Source: JAYEHL01 sp041653935 (GTDB lineage: Bacteria; Chloroflexota; Dehalococcoidia; E44-bin15). Taken from it: 64,000 bases of DNA. This document shows positions 1 through 9,248 of the stretch, piece by piece. Made by a program: the position numbers and the translations under genes. Below the pieces are notes generated by a model. The model worked only from the letters and a program-made list of their open reading frames with translations, was not told the origin of the DNA and did not search any database. The DNA lies in NCBI GenBank assembly GCA_041653935.1, contig JBAZEO010000001.1, forward strand, positions 1,054,001 to 1,118,000, read 5' to 3'. Positions within the stretch are counted from its first letter, which is position 1, and every line of letters begins with the position of its first letter.

Positions 1-2203
<2,203 letters not shown>

Positions 2204-2272
2204 TACACTAACAGGTGGGTATACCTCAATATTCATTCGCAGACTATATTCAGTTTTTAAGGTACCTTTCAC

Positions 2273-2302
2273 AAAAAGAGACGGCTTGATGTGAGCCGTC
2301 TC
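2273..2302 (-). terminator. Hairpin with T-tract in the 23S leader (terminator or attenuator)
   Basis: Reading the minus strand, GAGACGGCT (2302-2294), a 7-nt loop and AGCCGTCTC (2286-2278) form a perfect 9-bp stem followed at once by TTTTTGTG. It lies downstream of both glnA and the rRNA promoter at 2376-2404 and about 70 nt before mature 23S. It would end glnA read-through, but the rRNA transcript must also pass it, implying antitermination, attenuation or a role as a processing stem. Confidence 0.75.
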
Positions 2303-2375
2303 AAAAAAGACTACATCAGGCCTAACCTAGCTCACGTATTCAATTGGCCCCCATTAGATGTATCACTGAACAGGT

Positions 2376-2404
2376 ATAATAGCACACAAATTTTTGCCTG
2401 TCAA
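2376..2404 (-). promoter_or_regulatory. Sigma-70-type promoter of the 23S rRNA unit
   Basis: On the minus strand a perfect TTGACA (2404-2399) is followed by a 17-nt spacer and TATTAT (2381-2376). The start would fall near 2369, giving a leader of about 165 nt. It begins only 21 bp past the glnA stop codon and points into 23S. Confidence 0.85.
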
Positions 2405-2424
2405 CACCTGATATGACAAGCTAA

Positions 2425-3762
2425 TCAGAGTATGGGCAGGTACCGTTTAATTTCGTAATCGGTCACTTGGGTTCGATAAAGATCCCACTCGATCTTCTTG
2501 TTCGTTATAAACGTATGGAAAACGTGCTCTCCGAGCGCTTCCCGCAACAGCTTGCTTCCCTCGGCATAACTAATCGCTTCTGATAAGCTGCCGGGCAGGG
2601 TTCCGATGCCCCTCTTTTTTCGCGCTTCTTCACCCATCGCAAAGACATTCTCCTCTATCGGTTCGGGCAACTTATACTTCTTCTCTATGCCGTCGAGGCC
2701 TGCCGCCAGCATCACGCTGAACGTCAGATACGGGTTACACGCCGGATCGGGAGAGCGATATTCCAGCCTGGTCGCGTATTCCTTTCCGGGTTTGTACTCC
2801 GGTATGCGGATCAGGTCGGAACGATTGCGTCGAGCCCACGATAAATACACGGGCGCCTCATAGCCAGGCACAAGCCGTTTGTACGAGTTGACCCACTGGC
2901 TGGTAACGGCTGTGATTTCCACAGCATGTTTCAATAACCCTGCAATGAAATACTTCGCAGTTGCAGACAGGTGGTCCTCATCTTTCGGATCAAAGAATGC
3001 ATTTCGTTTCCCTTTAAACAACGATTGGTGCACATGCATGCCGCTGCCATTGATACCAGCTATAGGTTTAGGCATAAAGCTGGCGTAATATCCGAACTGC
3101 TGAGCTATCTGCTTAACTATAAGCCGGTAGGTCATGACGTTGTCCGCCATCTTAAGGGCCTCATCATATCTTAAGTCGATCTCATACTGGGACGGGGATA
3201 CTTCATGATGCACATACTCCACCTTCACTCCCATCGCCTCAAGGGCCAGCACCGTCCCGCGGCGCATATTCGATGCAACATCCGAGGGATTTGTATCAAA
3301 ATAGCCTTCCTTATCGATAAGGTCGGCGTTCTCGGAGTTCTTAAAATAGAAGAACTCCAGCTCCGGGCCAACGTAATATGTATAGCCGAGGTCCGTAGCT
3401 TTTTTAAGGTTCCTTTTGAGCACAAATCTGGGATCACCCTCAAACGCTTCGCCCCCAGGCTTCTGGATATCGCAAAACATCCTGGCCACGGCGAATTCCT
3501 TGGGCCGCCAAGGTATCATGCAGAACGTCGAAGGGTCCGGCATGGCTACCATATCGCTCTCGTCGATACGGGCAAAACCTTCAATAGAGGAGCCGTCGAA
3601 GCCCATGCCGTCCTCAAGCGCCCGCTCCAGCTCTTCGACCGTGATAGCTACACTCTTCAAAAATCCGAGGATGTCAGTGAACCAGAGCCGTATGAACTTT
3701 ACCTGGTTCTCCTTAGCCTTGCGAAGAACTTGTTCTTTTGCCGCATCCAATTTTTTCGTCAT
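2425..3762 (-). CDS. glnA: Glutamine synthetase, type I
   Basis: Cytoplasmic enzyme making glutamine from glutamate, ammonia and ATP; normally a dodecamer. The 445-aa product has the type I layout: an N-terminal beta-grasp domain with the MGFDGSSIEGFARIDESDM loop, the ATP/metal region with NGSGMHVHQSLF, and a C-terminal RNRSDLIRIP segment. Length is normal for the shorter GSI-alpha type. The start is taken at ATG 3762 because AGGAAG lies 6 nt upstream; an in-frame TTG 18 bp earlier would swallow that ribosome site. It is the last gene of prfA-prmC-glnA, 46 bp after prmC. No GlnR-like or T-box element was recognised upstream. Confidence 0.97.
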   Translation of the reverse strand: MTKKLDAAKEQVLRKAKENQVKFIRLWFTDILGFLKSVAITVEELERALEDGMGFDGSSIEGFARIDESDMVAMPDPSTFCMIPWRPKEFAVARMFCDIQKPGGEAFEGDPRFVLKRNLKKATDLGYTYYVGPELEFFYFKNSENADLIDKEGYFDTNPSDVASNMRRGTVLALEAMGVKVEYVHHEVSPSQYEIDLRYDEALKMADNVMTYRLIVKQIAQQFGYYASFMPKPIAGINGSGMHVHQSLFKGKRNAFFDPKDEDHLSATAKYFIAGLLKHAVEITAVTSQWVNSYKRLVPGYEAPVYLSWARRNRSDLIRIPEYKPGKEYATRLEYRSPDPACNPYLTFSVMLAAGLDGIEKKYKLPEPIEENVFAMGEEARKKRGIGTLPGSLSEAISYAEGSKLLREALGEHVFHTFITNKKIEWDLYRTQVTDYEIKRYLPIL

Positions 3763-3808
3763 ATCGCACTTCCTGATCAAAAAATGATAGCTCAGCTTAT
3801 ACTTATGA

Positions 3809-4663
3809 TTAACGCTTTGTCAATACTAATTTTAGAATACGGCCTACACCGCCACAGTCCCTGACCAGATCGACACTGCCCCATGAACCAAGCCCCGCAG
3901 CCCAAGATGCCAGGCCCGCAGCTTGAGATGGCGCGATCTCAAGGAGCACCGCTCCGCCACTACAAAGCTTATCCGGCGCATCGACGATCAATCTGCGTAT
4001 AACATTCAGCCCATCATCCCCACCAGCCAGCGCGACATGAGGCTCATAATCCTTTATCTCCGCGCTCAGGCCAGCTAACTCATCGTCCCTCACATACGGC
4101 AAGTTGGCCACGATAATATCGACGGGCTGCGGCAGAGGCGCGAGAAGATCACCATACAATAGCTCGACCCGGACGCCATGCCTGATGCAATTGAGCGCCG
4201 CGATGTCCAGCGCCTGCGCTGATATATCCGTAGCGTATACCTTTGCTTTTGGGAATAAGCGCGACAGCGATACTGCGATAGCCCCGCTGCCGGTGCCGAT
4301 ATCGGCGATAACGGGATTGCCGGACGGGAAGTTGCGACGGGTAAATGCGATGGCTTCCTCGACCAGTGTTTCCGTCTCCGGCCTGGGTATAAGCACACCG
4401 GGCCCGACGCAGAAATCCAACCCGTAGAACTCGCGATTCTTTAATATATAGGCCACCGGTTCCCGCCTGAGACGGCGGCTCATCAGCCCGGACAACGCAT
4501 TGCTATATTCCGACGACAGAGCATCTTCAAGCCTGAGATAGAGACCGGTACGATTCAGCTCCATGGCATGCATCAACAACAGCTCTGCCTCAAGAGGAGC
4601 CTCTTCGACCAAATTAGCCGCAAGCGTTTTAGCAGTATTGTGCAGGGCTTCCTTTACCTTCAT
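3809..4663 (-). CDS. prmC: Peptide chain release factor N5-glutamine methyltransferase
   Basis: SAM-dependent enzyme that methylates the Gln of the GGQ motif in release factors RF1/RF2. The 284-aa protein has an N-terminal helical substrate-recognition region and a Rossmann methyltransferase domain with ADIGTGSGAIAVSLS (motif I). The usual NPPY catalytic tetrapeptide reads NLPY (in VANLPYVRDDEL). The ATG shares one base with the prfA stop codon, so translation is coupled to its substrate RF1, a classic prfA-prmC arrangement. The Pro-to-Leu change in NPPY is notable but the Asn and Tyr that hold the glutamine are kept, so activity is expected. Confidence 0.95.
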   Translation of the reverse strand: MKVKEALHNTAKTLAANLVEEAPLEAELLLMHAMELNRTGLYLRLEDALSSEYSNALSGLMSRRLRREPVAYILKNREFYGLDFCVGPGVLIPRPETETLVEEAIAFTRRNFPSGNPVIADIGTGSGAIAVSLSRLFPKAKVYATDISAQALDIAALNCIRHGVRVELLYGDLLAPLPQPVDIIVANLPYVRDDELAGLSAEIKDYEPHVALAGGDDGLNVIRRLIVDAPDKLCSGGAVLLEIAPSQAAGLASWAAGLGSWGSVDLVRDCGGVGRILKLVLTKR

Positions 4664-5724
4664 TACGTCTCCAGAACGCGCGCATTCTCATGTGCTGCGA
4701 GCGCATCAATGACCGGATCCAGGTTCCCATCAAGTACGGCCTCAAGATTATGCAATGTCAGCCCGATACGATGATCGGATACCCTCCCCTGCGGGAAATT
4801 ATAAGTCCGTATCTTCTCCGACCTCTCCCCCGTCCCTACCTGCGAGCGGCGGTCAGCGGATATCTCCTCCTCCTGTTTCCTTACCTCCTGATCCAGAATA
4901 CGGGCGCGCAGCACCGCCATGGCCTTGTTCTTATTCTTCAGCTGGGAGCGCTCATCCTGGCAAACGGTGACTATGCCCGTAGGCAGATGGGTTATCCTGA
5001 TCGCAGTTGCGACTTTATTCACATTTTGCCCGCCATGGCCGCCGGCGCAGAAAATATCGATCCTGAGGTCATCGGGGTTGATATGAACTTCTACCTCTTC
5101 CGCCTCCGGCAGCACGATGACAGTCACCGTAGATGTGTGTATACGTCCGCTGGATTCGGTTACAGGTACACGCTGCACCCTGTGCACCCCCCGCTCCCAC
5201 TTGAGGCGGCTGTAGGCCCCTTTGCCTTTTACCTCGAAGATGATTTCCTTAAAGCCGCCGATGCCGCTCTGATTGCTGTCGATGACCTCAATCCCCCAGC
5301 GCTTTGTTTCTGCATATCTGGTATACATGCGGAACATGTCCGCCGCGAACAGCCCGGCCTCGTCCCCGCCAGCGCCGGCGCGTATCTCAACAATGACATC
5401 CTTTTCATCATTCTTATCTTTGGGAACAAGCGATGTACGAAGCTCCTGCTCCAGAACCTGCACCCGGTTGCTCAGCCTTTCCATTTCCTCCTCAACCAGG
5501 CCGGCCATCTCCTTATCCATCCCCTTGGCCTTCATGGCACGTGTATCTTCAAGCTCTTTCAGCACCTTCTTATACTCGCGAAATTTGGATACAGTGCCGC
5601 TGATCCCGGACTGCTCCTTAGCCAGCGCCTGCAGCTTCACCATATCGGAGATGACCTCATGCTGGGACATGAGTTGATTTAACTCCTCGTAGCGCTTTTC
5701 AATTGATTCCAGTTTATCCAGCAT
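4663..5724 (-). CDS. prfA: Peptide chain release factor 1
   Basis: Class I release factor decoding UAA and UAG stop codons. The 353-aa protein has the N-terminal coiled-coil domain, a PVT tripeptide (RVPVTESSGRIHTS) at the position of the codon-reading PxT motif of RF1, and the GGQ peptide-release motif (AGGHGGQNVNK) followed by the typical TGIVTVCQDERSQ block. The start is placed at ATG 5724 (MLDKLESIEKRY) with an AAGAAGAG ribosome site; the reading frame stays open a further 49 codons upstream, but that part lies in intergenic repeat DNA and matches nothing in RF1. First gene of prfA-prmC-glnA. Confidence 0.97.
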   Translation of the reverse strand: MLDKLESIEKRYEELNQLMSQHEVISDMVKLQALAKEQSGISGTVSKFREYKKVLKELEDTRAMKAKGMDKEMAGLVEEEMERLSNRVQVLEQELRTSLVPKDKNDEKDVIVEIRAGAGGDEAGLFAADMFRMYTRYAETKRWGIEVIDSNQSGIGGFKEIIFEVKGKGAYSRLKWERGVHRVQRVPVTESSGRIHTSTVTVIVLPEAEEVEVHINPDDLRIDIFCAGGHGGQNVNKVATAIRITHLPTGIVTVCQDERSQLKNKNKAMAVLRARILDQEVRKQEEEISADRRSQVGTGERSEKIRTYNFPQGRVSDHRIGLTLHNLEAVLDGNLDPVIDALAAHENARVLET

Positions 5725-5770
5725 TCCACTCTCTTCTTGATATATCGGCCGATGATATTCTATTCGATCC

Positions 5771-5820
5771 CTCTGCTGTCCCCCAGACCCCTGGCAGGAG
5801 AAAAAATCTCCTGCACCTCT
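5771..5820 (-). repeat. Family A intergenic repeat, partial copy
   Basis: In minus orientation it carries the diagnostic GCAGGAGA/TCTCCTGC stem with a TTTTT loop, then CCAGGGGTCTGGGGG and a shortened tail ending GACAGCAGAGG. The two middle hairpins of the full 130-bp unit are missing. Confidence 0.75.
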
Positions 5821-5875
5821 TTCTTTAGCTACCTCTCTTTTTACAGGAGAGGGCTGGGAAGGGAATCCCATCGGT

Positions 5876-5920
5876 TACCCCCTCTTTGATAAAGAGGGGG
5901 ATAGGGGGAGTTCGTTACCA
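5876..5920. repeat. Intergenic repeat with CCCCCTCTTT/AAAGAGGGGG hairpin
   Basis: A hairpin CCCCCTCTTT-GAT-AAAGAGGGGG followed by ATAGGGGGAGTTCGTTAC. An almost identical element lies inverted at 16749-16791. It fills the prfA-hisS gap together with the family A fragment. Confidence 0.8.
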
Positions 5921-5961
5921 TCCATCGACTAACATAAAATATCCACTATCCATTATAAAAC

Positions 5962-5994
5962 AAAAAAAGAACCCTCAGAGAGAGCTCTTTTTTT
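5962..5994 (-). terminator. Probable terminator of hisS
   Basis: An imperfect palindrome with flanking A and T runs (seven As, GAACCCTCAGAGAGAGCTC, seven Ts) lies 12 bp past the hisS stop. It can act in either direction; nothing converges from the other side here. Confidence 0.6.
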
Positions 5995-6005
5995 CTCAAT
6001 GCCAG

Positions 6006-7262
6006 CTAGCCCTGTGTAAGCAGGCTTATGACTTCGCCGATCTCCACCTCCCATTGCTCCCCCCCGACCATATCCTTGTATATCACCTTCCCCTTTTCAA
6101 CTTCATCCTCCCCGAAGATGAAGGCAAACGACACTCCCATGTTGTTCGCCTGGCGCATCTGCGCTTTCAGGCTCTTGCTGCCGTAGCCGATAAAAACCGG
6201 TATCCCGGCGGTACGCATCTCCGCCGTCAGCCTGACGGCCTCAGCCTTGGCCTTGTCCCCCATATAAGCGACATATATCCCCTGGTCCTCGCTCGGCGGC
6301 GGCTCTACGCCCTGCTCTTTCAGGCTCATAACGATGCGGTCGATGCCGGCGGCGAACCCGATGGCGGGCGTGGGCTTGCCCCCCAGCTCTTCGATGAGGT
6401 TATCGTAGCGGCCCCCGCCCCCCAGCGCGCTCTGCGCGCCCCCGCCGGCTATGGGCTGTATCTCAAAAACGGTGCGGGTGTAATAGTCCAGCCCCCGCAC
6501 CAGGCGATGGTTCTTTTTGCACGGCACCTTCACAACTTTGAGGTTATCCAGGACCTCCTTGAAATGCTGCTTGCACTCCGGGCAGAGGGCGGCCTCGCTC
6601 TTGGGCGCCGCGTCCGCCAGCCCCTGGCAGGAAGGCTCCTTGCAGTCCAGCAGGCGCAGCGGATTGCGCTCGTACCTTATCTTGCACTGCGGACAGAGCT
6701 CCTCGATATGGGAAGAATAATACTTCTTAAGCTTCTTGATATAACCCGGGCGGCACTCCTTGCAGCCGATGCTGTTGATATAGAGAGCGATATCGTTTAA
6801 ACCGAGCATGGCATAGAAATTCCACGCCATCTCGATAACCTCTGAATCCAGAGCGGAATCGCTCTCGCCGATGGCCTCCACGCCGAACTGGTGATGCTGT
6901 CGGTAGCGTCCCTTCTGCGGCCTCTCGTAGCGGAATATCGACGCGAAGTAGTAAAGCTTGACCGGCTGTGGCAGGGCCTGCATGCCGTGCTCGATATAGG
7001 CGCGGCAGACAGGAGCGGTGCCCTCGGGCCGAAGCGTCATATCCTGCTCGCTGCGATCCTTAAATGTATAGGTTTCCTTCTCAACGATATCGGTTCCCTG
7101 CCCGATGGTGCGCACAAAGAGCCCGGCCTCCTCGAAGACAGGCGTCTCGATGCGCCCGTAGCCGTAGCGCCGGCAGATCTCGGCGGCCTGAGATTCAACA
7201 TATTTATAGTACAATTGATCGGCAGGTAATATATCGACTGTTCCACGCGGTGCCTTATACAT
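6006..7262 (-). CDS. hisS: Histidyl-tRNA synthetase
   Basis: Class II aminoacyl-tRNA synthetase charging tRNA-His. The 418-aa protein begins with the typical RGTVDILP, has motif 2 in ASIFRYERPQKGRYRQHHQF, the histidine-specific RGLDYYTRTVFE motif, and a C-terminal anticodon-binding domain. Four CxxC-like cysteines (ECRPGY, CPQCK, CPECK) form the small insertion seen in many bacterial HisRS. Length is normal. Start ATG 7262 is preceded by AAAGG. It has its own promoter at 7294-7322 and a terminator at 5962-5994, so it is probably monocistronic. Confidence 0.97.
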   Translation of the reverse strand: MYKAPRGTVDILPADQLYYKYVESQAAEICRRYGYGRIETPVFEEAGLFVRTIGQGTDIVEKETYTFKDRSEQDMTLRPEGTAPVCRAYIEHGMQALPQPVKLYYFASIFRYERPQKGRYRQHHQFGVEAIGESDSALDSEVIEMAWNFYAMLGLNDIALYINSIGCKECRPGYIKKLKKYYSSHIEELCPQCKIRYERNPLRLLDCKEPSCQGLADAAPKSEAALCPECKQHFKEVLDNLKVVKVPCKKNHRLVRGLDYYTRTVFEIQPIAGGGAQSALGGGGRYDNLIEELGGKPTPAIGFAAGIDRIVMSLKEQGVEPPPSEDQGIYVAYMGDKAKAEAVRLTAEMRTAGIPVFIGYGSKSLKAQMRQANNMGVSFAFIFGEDEVEKGKVIYKDMVGGEQWEVEIGEVISLLTQG

Positions 7263-7293
7263 TATTTAACCTTTCGCATCACCGAATTAACGT

Positions 7294-7322
7294 AGGATAC
7301 AATAAGACAGCGTTATTGTAAA
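7294..7322 (-). promoter_or_regulatory. Promoter of hisS
   Basis: Minus strand TTTACA (7322-7317), 17-nt spacer, TATCCT (7299-7294), about 25 nt before the predicted mRNA reaches the ribosome site of hisS. No T-box leader was seen between it and the gene. Confidence 0.6.
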
Positions 7323-7350
7323 GGTGTCAGCCGCCGACGATATGATAGAT

Positions 7351-7670
7351 GTAGGGGCGAATGGCCATTCTCCCTCCCTGGATTCCGGCCGGAGTTTACC
7401 CCGCACGGCGATACGGGGACGGAATGACGGGTGCGCCCTCACCCCGACCCTCTCCCCTGCGGAGGGAGAGGGAAGTTATTTTTTAAAGCTATCTCACCCT
7501 TACCCCCTCTTCTAAAAAAAGGGGGAATTTAACGGGCACGTCGTGCCGTGCCCCTACACGATGTCCGTCATGATCGGGGAATATAACGATTCTGATGCAG
7601 CACTCGGAGAGGTTAGCTGTAGTAAGTCCTCCCTTCCTTGAGGGAAGGGAATTTAAGAGAGGGTGATAAA
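7351..7670. repeat. Composite block of intergenic repeats
   Basis: The hisS upstream gap holds no gene but at least five repeat types: family B palindromes at 7351-7375 and 7533-7556; a GATTCCGGCC...GGAATGAC element (7380-7428) like one at 58667; a CCCTCACCC...CTCTCCCCTGCGGAGGGAGAGG element (7436-7475) also at 27665 and 58697; a TACCCCCTCTTCT...GGGGGAA hairpin (7501-7527) also at 27721; and a CCCTTCCTTGAGGGAAGGGA hairpin (7631-7650). A full family A copy follows directly. Confidence 0.8.
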
Positions 7671-7798
7671 GAGGTGCAGGAGACTCATCTCCTGCCGAGG
7701 GTTTGGGGGTGTCCCCCAAAAACTAAAGTCCCCCAACGTATGGGGGATTTAGGGGGTTCGGTTATTGTTTCCCCCTTTTAAGGGGAACTACAGGGGTA
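7671..7798 (+). repeat. Family A intergenic repeat, full copy
   Basis: Order of hairpins: GCAGGAGA/TCTCCTGC (loop CTCA), GGGGGTGTCCCCC, GTCCCCC-AACGTAT-GGGGGAT, then TTCGGTTATTGTTT and CCCCCTTTTAAGGGG. Closely similar copies occur at 27875, 58922 and 63041. Confidence 0.9.
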
Positions 7799-7808
7799 AT
7801 CCTCTAAA

Positions 7809-8330
7809 TTAAACCTGCCTGATGCGTATATCCACGGACGATATATCCGCCAAACGAAATCTTTGAGGAAATGGCAACGTGACAGGGACAGCAGCCCCCG
7901 CATTTATCACCATGTCATGCGACGCTATCTGGTCGGACTGCTTATTTAATCTAACCTCTATCTTGATTCGATGAGGCTGAGCATCTTTGTTAAGCGGCTC
8001 CACCGCGATCCCGTTGACGTAGTCGGTGGATTTTACCGAGGCCATGCCCCTGTTTGCCTTGGAAGTAGCCATAATGAAATGGTAGTTGTTCACTTTAACG
8101 TTCTGAGTATCCTGTATGTTGCATGGAATTTCCTGCTCGCCATGCCTATGCTTCATTGAGAAAAATACAACCCCCAACCCTACAACCACGGCCGCCACAA
8201 TCGCACATGCTATATCTGTTGAGTCCAATGGGTGGCCTCTGATAAGCTGAGTGATGAAATAACCGAGCCAGAAAGCGCCCGCCATGCACAGCACAAGTAT
8301 TAAATAATAGCCGGTCTTACCCTTGAACAT
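7809..8330 (-). CDS. Membrane protein of unknown function
   Basis: A 173-aa protein not recognised as a known family. Two hydrophobic segments occupy residues about 8-30 and 40-58, separated by a short polar loop; the remaining 110 residues are soluble, with beta-rich pattern (HRIKIEVRLNKQ, MVINAGAAVPVTLPFPQRFRL, VDIRIRQV), and would face one side of the membrane as a single domain. It lies 56 bp after the secreted protein gene 8387-8815 on the same strand, so the two are probably co-transcribed and may work together at the cell surface. No catalytic motif is visible. Confidence 0.75.
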   Translation of the reverse strand: MFKGKTGYYLILVLCMAGAFWLGYFITQLIRGHPLDSTDIACAIVAAVVVGLGVVFFSMKHRHGEQEIPCNIQDTQNVKVNNYHFIMATSKANRGMASVKSTDYVNGIAVEPLNKDAQPHRIKIEVRLNKQSDQIASHDMVINAGAAVPVTLPFPQRFRLADISSVDIRIRQV

Positions 8331-8386
8331 CCTATGCCCCGGTCACTCCTCTATTTGGAAACGCCAATCCGATTCAATCCTCCTGC

Positions 8387-8815
8387 CTATTGTGTCTGAG
8401 TGACAATCACACGCAGTGTGTGAAGATCGGCCTCTCCACTAGGTATCGGCCCCAGGTCGACAGTTATCTGCCTAGTAGCGCCGGCAGCTAAGTTAGATAC
8501 AGATCCATTCCCCGTTATCGTAACGTCATCCTGGTCAACAGCTACATTAACGATACCGCTATGAAGAACAGTATCCTTATTATGCACTGAAACTATTACA
8601 CCGATAAGCTGTGTGTTCGCCAAGTTAAAAACTTCATCGTAGAAGGTTATTGTCAGCGAACCCCCACCAACGGGCGTCGCGCTGGGCCCGGGTGTCGGAT
8701 TAGGACCGGCAGCGCCAGGATCTACCGCAAATGCCGTACCGACCCCGGCGAGCAGCATCACCACCAGGATCTGGACAACTATAAATGGTTTGAGAACCCC
8801 TGAAGCGCCTCTCAA
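8387..8815 (-). CDS. Small secreted protein, beta-sandwich-like
   Basis: A 142-aa exported protein of unknown function. Residues 1-30 form a signal peptide (hydrophobic VVQILVVMLLAGVGTAFA, cleavage likely after AFA). A short Pro/Thr/Gly linker follows (PGAAGPNPTPGPSATPVGGG), then a beta-rich domain of about 90 residues resembling CARDB/pilin-like sandwiches (LIGVIVSVHNKD, NLAAGATRQITVDLG). The start is TTG 8815, supported by GAGG 8 nt upstream. It is divergent from the c-di-GMP-switched gene at 9249 and precedes the membrane protein at 7809, so it fits a surface-structure locus. Confidence 0.75.
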   Translation of the reverse strand: MRGASGVLKPFIVVQILVVMLLAGVGTAFAVDPGAAGPNPTPGPSATPVGGGSLTITFYDEVFNLANTQLIGVIVSVHNKDTVLHSGIVNVAVDQDDVTITGNGSVSNLAAGATRQITVDLGPIPSGEADLHTLRVIVTQTQ

Positions 8816-8951
8816 CTATCTTGCCTCGCTCTTTGTGATACCTTAAACACATTAAGGTATTTTGTCAAGGCACTTTTATATTATTGATATTAACTGAAGC
8901 GTTTACGATGTATCATCACAGCTAACTGTTATATTATATTATCATAATTTC

Positions 8952-8980
8952 TTGACATTTCTGTCATTTTATGCTATGTT
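8952..8980 (+). promoter_or_regulatory. Promoter upstream of c-di-GMP riboswitch 1
   Basis: TTGACA (8952-8957), 17-nt spacer, TATGTT (8975-8980). The implied 260-nt leader contains the riboswitch at 9101-9180 before the ATG at 9249. Confidence 0.65.
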
Positions 8981-9100
8981 AGAATATACGTTTACAAAAG
9001 AATAAATCTGTGCTAGACTGACTAACTTTTATGTATAAATTGCGTCTGGCAAAGGGAGTTAGAGCTAGAAGAACACTTCATAGTTCTGTTTAGTGTTGTT

Positions 9101-9180
9101 GCACCCGATAAAGGCAAACCGCGAGCGATCGCGGGACGCAAAGCCGCAGGTCTCTGATAAATGGAGACGGCTGGGCTGCC
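9101..9180 (+). promoter_or_regulatory. Cyclic di-GMP-I (GEMM-I) riboswitch aptamer
   Basis: Matches the GEMM-I consensus: AAAGGCAAACC, a P2 stem CCGCGA/TCGCGG capped by a GNRA loop GCGA, then GGGACGCAAAGCC, a P3 arm GTCTC/GAGAC, and GGGCTGCCGAAGG. The closing helix can form from GCACCC (9101-9106) and GGG(C)TGC (9173-9179). The 3' strand of that helix is shared with a terminator stem immediately downstream, so ligand binding and termination are mutually exclusive. It controls the secreted protein at 9249. Confidence 0.92.
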
Positions 9181-9209
9181 GAAGGTTGAATATCAGGGCA
9201 GTCCATTTT
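9173..9209 (+). terminator. Expression platform terminator of riboswitch 1
   Basis: GGGCTGCC (9173-9180) can pair with GGCAGTCC (9197-9204) as eight pairs including one G-U, followed by ATTTTGTGTT. Its 5' arm is the 3' arm of the aptamer closing helix, which suggests that c-di-GMP binding blocks termination (ON switch). Confidence 0.65.
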
Positions 9210-9248
9210 GTGTTGATAGCGATAAGGCAGTTATTAGAAGTAATTAAG

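Noticed and set aside
4690..5682. A 330-codon plus-strand open frame
   Set aside because: Antisense shadow of prfA, whose GGQ protein is unmistakable.
5725..5871. A 49-codon N-terminal extension of RF1
   Set aside because: It is translated repeat DNA; the RF1 N-terminus and ribosome site place the start at 5724.
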